From: Leuctra nigra
Lineage: Eukaryota; Arthropoda; Insecta; Plecoptera; Leuctridae
Direction: 5' to 3'
Length of the DNA stretch: 64,000 nucleotides
Assembly (NCBI GenBank): GCA_934045905.1
Contig: OW203762.1
Span: forward strand, 16,152,345 to 16,216,344
Shown here: in pieces, positions 1-10,414 of the stretch
Layout: each line of letters opens with the position of its first letter
Position numbering within the stretch: the stretch's first letter is position 1
Notes under the pieces: model-generated
The model's database searches: none
Told to the model about the DNA's origin: nothing
The model's input: only the letters and a program-made list of their open reading frames with translations
Position numbers and translations under genes: made by a program

Positions 1-255
1 TATTTTTCTCTCATCTTTCACCATTTTCTTCCCCCGCTCGTCCCTCTTCCACCCCCCACCCCTGCTCCAGCTGTGGGAACTCCGTTGCGTAGCCAAGGCA
101 ATTTCGTGAACAGTTTTCCGTTTTTTTCCCCCCTCCTACCAACATTTGCATACACTCCAAAACTTTTCCTGTATTGTCTAACGTCAATATTGAAAACATT
201 TATCGTAACGAGCATTTCTCACAAACGATCACCTCTGAAATGAAATTTTATTACA
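1..255. other. Unannotated AT-rich sequence
   Basis: A pyrimidine-rich left end (poly-C and poly-T runs near 50-135) precedes a reverse Helitron-like element. Nothing else recognised. Confidence 0.4.
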
Positions 256-821
256 CTAAGGACAACGCTCTGTGTAACGCGTTGATAAGCGAGCCTTTGC
301 ATGATGCGCGCGATAGATGATGACCTTGGAAATAATGACAAAATGCGTCTAAAGAGCAGTGAAATTTTCTTTAAATTTTCTCTCAATGAATTTGACAAAT
401 ATTTCAAATCAAGCATAAAATATCTGTAGAATGTTAATAACTTTTGAAGTTCTCAACAGATAATTATGTCTGAAATGATCAAAAACACTTAAATTGTTAA
501 TCCCAATGAGTATATTATGACTATGCACAAAACGGTTCCTTTTTAAACTGCACACAGATTCTCTTTCAGTTTGTCATTTAATTAAGCTGAGTGTAAACTT
601 AAACAAATCAATTTCCCGGTGAAATCAATAGACTGATCGTGCTAGGAATTAGCCTAACAGGTAGATGAACGGTATAGTAAAGCATTTTTCCCGAAAAAAT
701 TGCCCCGATCCGTTACTTTGTTTGACATGTAATGCGAAAAGTACAAACAGTACAAAAACGAGATTCGAGCCATAAGTCTCAAGCAAGAAGAGTCTCAAGT
801 GGTGCTCGCTCCGCTCGCTTA
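256..821 (-). mobile_element. Non-autonomous Helitron/Helentron-like element (HINE-type), reverse
   Basis: Reverse copy. Its 3' end reads on + as ACGCTCTGTGTAACGCGTTG then ATAAGCGAGC at 265-294; this is the complement of the terminal hairpin shared by the family. Its 5' head is at 800-820 (GCTCGCTCCGCTCGCTT). The body shows family blocks such as the 'cccaatgagtat' segment. The CTAG terminus is degraded to AAGGACA, so this is an old copy of about 565 bp. Confidence 0.65.
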
Positions 822-1234
822 GTATAAACTCGCGATCATGAAACGGTGATAAAGATCTCTTGTTTCTCTCATCTACTAAAAACCGACAGTTTCATCCGAG
901 CGCGATAGAACATTTTAAGTAAAAACCACATTAGTGTCTACTATACTCGTGTTCCCAATACTAGCTGAAAGGTGCAAAGAGTCTTTCTAAAGAGAATTTT
1001 ATGTGATACTTAATGACAAACTGGGACAAAGTCATTAACGTTACGCTCAAGGTATTCACTCTAAATGACATTCTATTGAAGACTCATGTCAGTGTTAATA
1101 CCACTTCATTGCAAATTAATGCTGAGCTTCCATCATTTCCCTAGATTGATATTAAGAAAGCGATTAACCAGCTTAAACGTCACATGATATAATGTTGAAA
1201 CTCCTTTCTGATCAATTAAAATTTAACATCAGTG

Positions 1235-1441
1235 TAATAAAAAAATTGCATTTATGAGGTTGGTGCAAGTGCGAGCGATTTTTCAGTTGTTGCAGGCACT
1301 TTCTTTTTAGATACGATTGGAGAAAAAATAGGTTGACGAAACTATTTAAAATTTCAATTATGATTAGATTAAAGACAAACTTAGGGGGTTAGGGTTATCA
1401 CTTTGTATTTTTTTTTTTAATTTTTTGCTTTGTTATAGGTA
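1235..1441. mobile_element. Left half of a foldback MITE split by a later insertion
   Basis: Sequence around 1240-1390 (TTATGAGGTTGGTGCAAG, ATTATGATTAGATTAAAGAC) is the inverted complement of 3053-3185 (CTAAGTTTGTCTTC, CTAATCATGATTA). The same element recurs at 36893-37385. The two halves are separated by the Helitron-like element at 1442-2953. Confidence 0.6.
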
Positions 1442-1496
1442 ATTGAGCGAGCGTAGCGAGCGTCACCACGGTACTCTTATGACACTTTCTCTGTGT

Positions 1497-1529
<33 letters not shown>

Positions 1530-2953
1530 TTTGTGGTCACAGCCCAGGTCAAACCGCTCTAGCAATCGATCTGAAATTTTGTACACATACTAACGTAATC
1601 TATGCGGTCCCTGGGATCGTTTTTGAACGGGCTCCCGTGATTAGTTCAATTTTTAAAAAAATTATCTTTCGATTGGTTGCTTCGATCAATTTGAAATTTA
1701 GCAAAAACTTTGCAACCAACATTGTACCCAATCATAAAAAGTTTCAGCCAAATCCTCCTATTGGTTCAAATTTAAACCCATTTTTCATGTGATTTTTGAC
1801 ATTTAAACTAGAACAGATTGACCGATCAACTTAAAACTTCGCGTGGTCATTGGTACCAACATTTTAGGTATTTTTGCCAATTTTCAGTCTAATCTGTCGT
1901 TATTTTCAAAAGTTTTGTCATTTTAGGAACATTGTTGGCTGTCAAATTCACGGCGACTTCGAATCTACAAGGCAAGGTAGTTAGAGCAGAAAGTTTTAAA
2001 CGATATGAAACTAATAATGACCGTTCAACAGATTGATCTGATATTGTGTACACACACTACATATCATATCATATGGGTGGTCCCAGGTATATTTTTTGAA
2101 CGAAATCCTGTGATTTTTGAAAATTAACAAGGAACCGTTCAATCATAAAGGTTTAATCGATCAACTTAAAACTTAGCAAGGATTGGCAACTTAAAACTTA
2201 GCAAGGATTGGCACCAATATTTTTCATTTGTATACTTAATTTAAAACGGCCTATAGCCACACCACCATTTGACCTATCAAATGGTCTTCGATTAATCTGA
2301 TCAATCAAACTCATATTTTGCATGGTCGTTCAGACCAACATTGTCTCTTATTTTACAAATTTTCAGCCCTACCAGTCAAGAACATAGATGCACTTATTGA
2401 CAGTTTTAATAACTGTCAGAAATGACATTTCAAAACAGAAATTCCACTTCATTCTGGGTTGCTCTATGTAGCAAAGCAAAGTTTATAGATGGCTATTCTC
2501 AATATCAAGTAAGACAGATTCTTTTCTTAGTTGATCATATTGCAATACATAATGTAGTTAAAATGTAATGTAGGTATTTCATATACATAGGTATAGGTAT
2601 ACCTTATCTAAAATAATTTATTTTACGATATGGATTGTGTTTCACAGTTATGAAAACGACGTTTTGACTAGATAACATCATATTTTACACATTTCCAGCA
2701 CAATCGGTCAAGAATTTACAGACTTTTTGCTGTTTTAAGTGTTTGAATATCTGTCCAAAGAGATTGATGGAAAAATATCAGTACAATAATCTGTTATTTA
2801 ATTGATCCAGAGTGTTTATGAAAAGTTGCAAGGAAAATTGGTAATAAATAATGTATAGTAAGTTATCTTTGATTGAATGGATCGTGCTATGATTGGCGAT
2901 GTCGTGCGTGTCGGTGCTCGCTCATCAACGCGTTACACCGAGCGTTTTCCTAG
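1442..2953 (+). mobile_element. Non-autonomous Helitron/Helentron-like element (HINE-type), about 1.5 kb
   Basis: Full-length looking copy. The head is TTGAGCGAGCGTAGCGAGCG, followed by TCACCACGGTACTC and a poly-T run at 1499-1527. The body includes the family block CAGGTCAAACCGCTC plus AATCGATCTGAAATTTTG. The 3' end is GCTCGCTCATCAACGCGTTA then CACCGAGCGTTTTCCTAG, closing at 2953. The head GAGCGAGC and the tail GCTCGCTC are inverted, and CGCTCA...TGAGCG-type arms near the tail can form a hairpin just before CTAG. This agrees with Helentron/HINE architecture. No coding sequence is present. It contains a 26-bp tandem duplication near 2160-2215. The class assignment is inferred from the ends only. 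Confidence 0.75.
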
Positions 2954-3195
2954 TAGTAAATTATAGGTAGTTAATTTTTGGTGAAAAATGGTATATTTTC
3001 TTGTCTCAATGGGTGCCGTATGAAATTTAGTTTTAAAAATGTGCCAAGTGATAACTCTAAGTTTGTCTTCTATCTAATCATGATTAAAATAGCAAAAATT
3101 AATAATTGCTACTAATATACAATAAGACTGATCATGTGAGCATCCTATCAAAGTTACACCCACTTATGAAACAATTTTTCTCTCTCAATAACAAT
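2954..3195. mobile_element. Right half of the foldback MITE
   Basis: Inverted partner of 1235-1441. It shares with the copy at 36.9 kb the blocks TTTTAAAAATGTGCCAAGT, ATCAAAGTTACACC and ATTTTTTCTCTCTCA (approximate matches by eye). Confidence 0.6.
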
Positions 3196-3949
3196 AGTGT
3201 TATTGTTTCAAATCTTAATTCATAATAATTGGATATTGTTGAAACTAGGCCAATACCTATACAACAAATAGTGGGGTTGAGAATGAGTGTAAAAATGAAA
3301 CAAAAACACTAAATGTATATTTATTCGAGGAATCGAGATTACCTACAGTAAAAAATACTGAAATGAACCCCCGAACCAAATTTTATTTGTTCAGTCAAAT
3401 TAAAATGATGTTCTCTTAAGTTTTCTACGCCGCTTAAAACGAACTAAACCACATCATTCTTCTTACAAAATCCTTTCAACTCTTTCAACCTTGTGTTAAA
3501 CTATATGCCTAGTTTTTCTTTTATGATCATGTTCTGATTTGCGCCCCGACGCCTTTGAGACCACGACGCCGGGACGTGCCTATCAGCGTCGTTACAACCC
3601 CCCGCGGAGTTGAGGTCAGCAGGGTGTAATGCGTGGCCGACACCCCCCCCCACCCCCTCCATCGCTCGCACAGATCTCTCTGTGGGGAGCAATTTATACA
3701 CTCGCCGATTTCTTTGCGTACGTTTTGAATACACTCCGCTGATACTTTGTTCAGCTTCTTCAATCGCGTAGTTTTGTCTCACAGGGTTAAGTATAATTTA
3801 CATTTGATTAAGTTTGTTTTCAAGTTTTGAAAGCGTTATGTGTAACGCGTTGTTAAGTGGTGCACCGTTTTGTAATGACATCAGTCATATTTTGAGAAAT
3901 AGTCTAGATTTTACTGATTCGTAGATCAGCTTTGACTGTTTAAGACGCC
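3196..3949. other. Non-coding stretch with a CpG-rich islet and a Helitron-like fragment
   Basis: A GC- and CpG-rich patch at about 3540-3700 (GACGCCGGGACG, CCCCGCGGAG, poly-C at 3643-3650) stands out from AT-rich surroundings. Open frames through it show no recognisable domain. At 3829-3870 a short reverse fragment (GTTATGTGTAACGCGTTG) matches the 3' end of the Helitron-like family. Confidence 0.45.
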
Positions 3950-4330
3950 TGAGTAGTGAGCGTGGCCTTGAACAGATTTTTAATCGATTTTTATCAATCT
4001 TTTACCAATGTTATAACTTATAGTTAATAAAATAGGGCTTTGTACGCGTATTCAGAACAGTTCAATGAAAATAATTTCATAGTTTGGAATGGGTTATTAG
4101 TTTTATTTCGTCCTACAGACGTTTAGTGCCATATTTTTATTAATTTTCGGGCACTTAACGTCTGTAGGACAAAATAAAATTAATAACCCAATCCAAGCTA
4201 TGGAATTATTTTCACTGAACTGTTCTGAATACTCGTACAAAGCCTTATTTTATTACCAATTACATTGGTAAAAGATATTGATAAAAAACGTTTAAAAAAC
4301 TATTCAAGGTCAAACTCACTTCGTTACTGA
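3950..4330. mobile_element. Near-perfect 381-bp palindrome (foldback MITE)
   Basis: The left arm 3950-4130 and the right arm 4151-4330 are inverted copies along their whole length, around a 20-bp AT-rich spacer (4131-4150). Examples: TCCTACAGACGTTTAGTGCC against its complement at 4150-4169, and TTCAGAACAGTTCA against TGAACTGTTCTGAA. The outer ends read TGAGTAGTGAGCGTGGCCTT and the complement AAGGTCAAACTCACTTCG. It probably belongs to a MITE family with very long inverted repeats; the superfamily is not identifiable. Confidence 0.85.
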
Positions 4331-6577
4331 CCTTTATTGTGGATACAATGTTGGTCATGATGAGTGTTGCTTATTTCTAGATGAGCAAACAAACATTTTT
4401 ACATTTCAAACCATTTACAAAGGATTTTGGTGAACTTTATTGCACAAACAACCGAAAAAAACTATGAAAACAGAGACCCGAGCCCAAAGTGTATAAAACA
4501 AATCCAATCCATCTAAATCAAGTTTCTGCACCATTCGTGGATTTTAAAGGGCATGGTAACATAACAGTTAACATTTTAAAGTTTAAATGAGATTTATACA
4601 TTTATTAAAGTTATTTAAAAGTGCGTTCTAACTTGTAATTACTCAAGGCGTTTAAAAGTTCGTTGTAGACTCTTTGTGATGTCAACTTACAGACTGCTAA
4701 AAGTAGAAGTGCTTGGAACTTCAGAGCCAAGTTGTTCATTATTAATCATCTGGCTCAGGCCCATTGATGAAAAAAGTGTCTCACAGAGGTTATAACTGAA
4801 TTATTGGTTGGTTTTCTGATTTGTTGCAATTTCGTAAAAACTTGTTTATTTAGCTAGAAAACATGAGATTCGAATTCAGTGGCGACCTAATTCCTTGCCC
4901 TTTGGCGATTTTCCTAGTTTTTCGCCAGTCTTCACTGCTGATTCGAAAGAACCAGTAAACGTTTGCTTCGCATGTCTTACAAATTTAGTTCGCTTAACTG
5001 GCAATGCTGAACAGGAAATTACGCGCAATGATTCACTTAAATGGAAGTGGATTTTGAAGAAGTTAAATTGATTTTTCTGATATTACGTAAAGTTTCAAGG
5101 AAAATTATTTTAAGTACCCACCTAATGCCAATTTAATTTTCTGTCTCTCTCATTTCTTTAGCTAGGTTGACTTCCTTTCAATGATTAGATTACTGTCATT
5201 TAAATGCCGGAGACATTTTGTAACAATTATAACTTCTTGTGTTAGATCTGCGATAGTTGTTTTAACATTTAGATCTACATTCTTGTTAATGGAGTCCATA
5301 ATAAAAATATTTAACGGTATCTTACGAAATAAAATAAATTGAAATACATATGCTGCTTTCTACAAAATACAAGATATCTTGTACCTATAGCCGGCCAAAA
5401 ACATGAGCTCCTTTCCCAAAGGTTCGAGTCGCGAAAACAAATTATAGTTGACTGACCTTTTAGTGAGACGGCACGACATTTTCGCTTTTTTAAGTGCAAG
5501 TTTCCCCAATAGTGACTCTGGTTAAGTTGGGCCGAACCCGTATAACATCCTCGCCTCCATTACCTTTCAGCTCCATAATGAAAGAGCTAACGAGTTCATT
5601 AGATAATAAAAATGTATGAAAAATTGAGTTAGAGTAAAATTACATAAAGTATTAATCTGGAAGCATCTGGTGACCGTATAAAATGTCACAAGGCTTTAGA
5701 AAACTCTTCCATTTCTTTTATTTTCAGGTTTTTTATCTTCTACCCTTTAGCAATTACTCTCTCATTCTATCTTATGCTATATTCTTATCCATGTCCTCAC
5801 TCCTGTTCGCTAAGGATTTTGGTATAAGTGTTGAATTTTATCTCCTTTGGTAGCCGTTTTATTCTAAATTTATCACCTCTACTGACTTGACAATTTTAGA
5901 GAAGACGTATAAATCTAAAACACACGTCCAATTTTTGCCGAATCGAAACGAAATAGAATCCTGAACCGAACGGCGCTAAATCTACGAGTTTTCGGTTGAG
6001 ATTCTGCGTGAGGTATCTGTATTTTAATGTTTTTTCTCAGCAATGTATGTCAATAGTTAAACCCAGTAGGCAGGAGCTGAGGTCGTACTGTGGCAAGTTC
6101 AGAACCGAACCGAAAGAACAGACAAGAAATGTCATTGTATTTGACAATAATGTCTACGACGAATCAAATTCAGCATTTGTTTGTGTTATTAGACATTTGT
6201 TGGAACAGCGCAGCTTTTGTGATTATGATTATGTTTTTCCCTGCAGAATGTGAATGTGTGAATATTTTATGTGAATATGTGTTAGCCATATGCGATTGTT
6301 GTGTGTAAGGCTGGTAATTTCTAGAGAAGGTATATTTTTTAGAATTTTAAAAAATATGGATGGTCACAGACATTTAAATGTAATATCATGACGTAATATG
6401 TTACACTTCGTTTTCAAAACAAGGAATTGCTTTAAATATAAATATGATATTAATAGAATGTGGTTCTGCTTATTATTACTTAGTACAAGCTGATTGGACT
6501 GGTCAGAATCTATCAAGGAATTAGCTTCAGCCGTAACTTTGTAATCAATTGTTTTTATGGGATTTGGAATGGGATTT
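4331..6577. other. Unannotated AT-rich non-coding DNA
   Basis: No convincing gene, RNA or repeat structure seen. The open frames here (for example 5996-6308) are short, low-complexity in composition and without domain motifs. Confidence 0.4.
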
Positions 6578-6668
6578 CATGTATCTTACATGTATCTAGA
6601 TTATTACATGTACATGATACATTTATTAGATGTATCTAGATGTAGATGTTTCTAGATGTATAGATGTC
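6578..6668. repeat. Degenerate ATGTATCTAGAT short tandem repeat
   Basis: Repeated ATGTATCTAGA / ACATGTATC words across about 90 bp; simple-sequence expansion. Confidence 0.6.
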
Positions 6669-6726
6669 ATATTGTTTTCTTATTGTTATAAAGTTAAAAC
6701 AAAACACAATTATTTACTATCCTAAT

Positions 6727-6849
6727 GGCCAGTTTTCCAATACTTTGTTAATGTACACAGTTGATTGGGACTATATTGGCATGGCAACAGCCATTTAATG
6801 TCCAGTTAAAATTAACTACTGGTTTAAGCAGAGTATTGAAAAACTGGAC
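6727..6849. mobile_element. Short inverted-repeat element, copy 1
   Basis: Ends GGCCAGTTTTCCAATACT and AGTATTGAAAAACTGGAC are inverted copies. The interior shares GGACTA-type, TGGCATGGCAACA and TTAACTACTGGTTTA blocks with copy 2 at 6965-7110, so these are two members of one small MITE family. Confidence 0.65.
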
Positions 6850-6964
6850 GTTATTCTATTAAAACCTCGATTAATCACTGAACTGAACTAACTTAAGCTT
6901 TATTTTTTTGTGTAAAAATAATATTTAAAGCATTTGGTTCCTTTTACTGCTGAAGAAGTATAAT

Positions 6965-7110
6965 ATTTAGGGTCAGCTTTCAATGCCTTGCTAACTTTTA
7001 AACAGTCAATAAGGACTAGATTGCCATGGCAACAACCAATGACAATCCTCGAATGACCATTTAAAACTTAACTACTGGTTTAGCAGACTATTGAAAGACT
7101 GACCCTTAAT
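6965..7110. mobile_element. Short inverted-repeat element, copy 2
   Basis: Ends ATTTAGGGTCAGCTTTCAAT and ATTGAAAGACTGACCCTTAAT are inverted copies. The interior has TTGCCATGGCAACA and TTAACTACTGGTTTA as in copy 1. Confidence 0.65.
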
Positions 7111-8015
7111 GAATAAATTCGTAAAATAATAAAATATTTAACTTTCAGTGGATTCAGCAGTCATATAAATAAAATACGGTCCAGGGGGCTCAACCTTTAC
7201 GGTATGAGATAATCTCAGATCTAATTTCAACAATATGTCTTCAAACTTAATAATCTGCTTTACCACGGTCACAGTAGAAAGCCCATCACGATAAGAAATT
7301 GGTAAAAGTGACACTATAATAAATGAAACAGAAATCCTCGCGCTCTGTTCTATCCGCACTCAATATGCACAGCCTTCTGTATCTCTCTCCACGACTGGCG
7401 CAATTATAAGAAGCGAAGTGAGTTGGGATTAGGATACGAGATGGCTCACAGCTTGCCAGCCTCTAGTTACGTAGTTACATCTTCCAGCACCAAACTTTAT
7501 AATTACTTTAGATATTATCAGTTGTTATCTTCATTTCGTACCCTGGCAAGTCTCGCTACGAAGTAGGCCAGACCGACGTCTTGGGTTTGGTGGAATTCAC
7601 GGCCTACTCGACTCGCACGCGGTCTGAGTTCATGTTACACTAGTTAATTAAAATTAAGTTCAATCTACACGTCGAATGTGCCCTATTTTGTCTAGTGTAA
7701 TACGGGATGAAGATCGAAATCTTGGAATACAAATCGCGCCTTGGGCTGAATTTTTGAGAACTGAAACTGGGTAATTTGAGGATAGAATTTTACCCTTTTT
7801 AACTACTCTTAGGGTAGTTTTATCTGACATTACATAGGTATGGGTCAAAAGAACGGCATCTGATTGCAGAACGTCTAATGCGTCCAATGTTATTTGTACT
7901 CCACTTATAAAACAATTGTGCATCTTAGTGCCGTTTTTCGACGTGCAAATCGTAGCAGAGTTTTTCCTCGTTCCAATGCAGGTTATAGGCAAATGTTGGG
8001 AAGGTTCCCTACTAA
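7111..8015. other. Unannotated non-coding DNA
   Basis: Mixed-composition DNA. A 110-codon frame on the minus strand (7660-7992) has no recognisable domain. Nothing else supported. Confidence 0.35.
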
Positions 8016-9065
8016 TTCAGCGAGCGTAGCGAGTGTCACCACGGTACTCTTATGGCACTTTCTCTGTGTGTGTTTTTTTTGCCTGCACTGCCCAGGTCAA
8101 ACCGCTCAAGCAATCGATCTGAAACTTTGCACATATGCTAACGTAATCTATGCGGTCCCTGGGATCGTTTTTGAATGGGCTCCTGTGATTGGTTCAAGTT
8201 TTAAAAAAAATATCTTTCGATTGGTTGCTACGATCAATTTGAAATTAAGCAAAAACATTGCAACCAACATTTTACCCAATCATACAAAAATTCATCCAAA
8301 TCCTCCCATTGGTTAAAATTTAAAACCATTTTTCATGTGATTTTTTTAAATTTAACTAGAACAGATTGACGGATCAACATAAAACTTCGCATGGTCATTG
8401 GTGCAATCATTTGAGGTATTATTGCCAGTTTTCAGTCTTATCTATCGTTATTTTCAAAAGTTTTTGTCATTTAGGGGCATTTTATTCGATAATCTTGAAA
8501 TATTTGACAGATGTATACTTCATTTTCAACCCCTGCCTTCTTTAAGCTTCGCTTCAAGGCCTGTAGAGCAGCCAAGTGGTCCACAATTTACAGTAAAACC
8601 AAAGTAAAACCAGCGCATATCAAATCGGATGCAGAACTAATAATTATATTTGGCAGTACGAAGGCCAAATCCTCCAATTGGTTATAAGTTTAAATAATAT
8701 CTTCTGATTGGTCGACAATAAAAATGTTCCGATTAAGTTCAAATTTTGCATGGTGATCAAGACCAACTTAATCTTAAATTGTACGTATTGTAAGCCCAAT
8801 TAGTCAAGTATTAATTGTAATTTTACGAGTTTAGTATGGGATGTCACAAGAGTTTCTGGGGAAAGTATGTAGGTAGGTAGGTTCACTAGGGGTAGGTAGG
8901 TAGGGGGACTTCACGACACAATGGATCTGTTATTCATCCAGAGTATTTATGTGGATATTGGAAAGTTGCAGAGAAAATCATCGTGTGCCGTGTCGTTTAT
9001 CGTGACTGGGGATGTTGCATGTTCTGTGCTCGCTCATCAACGCGTTACACTTAGCGTTTTTCTAG
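8016..9065 (+). mobile_element. Non-autonomous Helitron/Helentron-like element, about 1.05 kb
   Basis: Head ATTCAGCGAGCGTAGCGAG then TCACCACGGTACTC. The body shares GGTCCCTGGGATCGTTTTTG with the copy at 1442. The 3' end is GCTCGCTCATCAACGCGTTA, then CACTTAGCGTTTTTCTAG, at 9030-9065. The hairpin arm TGAGCG has decayed to TTAGCG. Non-coding. Confidence 0.72.
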
Positions 9066-9915
9066 TAAAATTGTACATGATTATAAGTTTGATGACTGTT
9101 TGTGCAACACAATACTAAAACCCATGAAAATAGAGAAATCGAATAGTCAATAAGAAAGCCAAAAATGACAAATCGAAACGATCTCTCCATAATCTTCTTG
9201 ACATCAATTTTAATTCAAAGTCTTGCATGTCGATTGATGGACTCGAATGGTTGAACACGGACAATTGCCCCCCCCCCCCCCCCCTCTAACAAATCACAAT
9301 TTCCCAACCAGTTCTTCTTCAAGTCTCCTTTCACGAAGCAGGTCAAAGATGTTCGAATCCCATAAACTTATTTTATTGTGACTAATCGAAGCCCAATCGA
9401 TTTCCACTCAAGTGCTAAGCTGTTCGCCTTCAGGCTGTGACGTCACTTCGTCGGACAAATATTCCCGAGTCACGTGGCAACCCCGAATCTCCCCGAATCT
9501 CCCCGAATCTTCCCGATTGAAAGTACAACTGCTCGAGATGTTGGATGTTGAGTGCCAATTAAATTGCTAAAAGTCTTATAATCACATAAAATAGGTAAAG
9601 AGTCTTCCAGGTAAAGAGTTTTGCACGATCCAACTTCGGTAATATAATTATAATATATATACCATGATGGCTATTGTATTTGCTGAGAATTCTGAGAATA
9701 CATTTTGAGAAGTGAGGGGTTCTTTGAAGGGGACTTGAAATTACAAAAGGTATTGCAAATACTATTCCTAATTTACTTTTTCATATATTCGTAAAAAGAA
9801 AGATGAGAGTTGAATATCAATGAATGTATGTTTTTATTTGTAGCATAATGCGATGGTAAGTATTACACACTCATTAGAAATAAAATAGAAGTGAGATGTT
9901 TTGAATCTCTCATTA
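9066..9915. other. Non-coding DNA with simple repeats
   Basis: Holds a poly-C run (9267-9284) and a 10-bp tandem repeat of CCCCGAATCT (9481-9516, about 3.5 copies). No gene seen. Confidence 0.5.
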
Positions 9916-10414
9916 TTGAGCCAGCGCAGCGAACGTTACTTATCCACTTTCACTTTTTGTTTATTTGTTTATTTGTGTATTTTTGTAGAAATACCCAGGT
10001 AACACCATTCAATCATTCGATCTGAATTTTGTACACACACTAAAGTCAAGAGCGGTCTTGTGTTTTTTTATGAACAGAAACATGGTGATTGTTTTAAAAT
10101 AAAAAATTGAACAGTTAGACCTCAACTTATAACTTTGCATGGTCATTGGGACCAACATTTAAGTTGATTTTGACAATTTTCAGACAAATCTGTGGAGAAC
10201 TTTAAGAGTTATTGTTATTTTAAGAACATTTTATGTTTGATTTGAAATATTTGCCAAATTTATTCAAATAAATTCAACGATAAAATTATCACAGCTCCTT
10301 TGACGTATGTCGCCATCCACTGATTACAATGTCTATTATAAAAAAAAAACATCTTTAACAGGCATATTAGAAGGCTCGCTTATCAACGCGTTACACAGAG
10401 CGTTTTACGATAGT
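9916..10414 (+). mobile_element. Degenerate Helitron/Helentron-like element, about 0.5 kb
   Basis: Head TTGAGCCAGCGCAGCGAACG; body with ATACCCAGGTAACACC and TCATTGGGACCAACATTT; 3' end GCTCGCTTATCAACGCGTTA then CACAGAGCGTTTTACGATAG. Older copy with internal deletion relative to the 1.5 kb form. Confidence 0.65.

Noticed and set aside
5400..5430. GGTTCGAGTC as a tRNA or SINE B box
   Set aside because: No A box at the right distance and no arm pairing.
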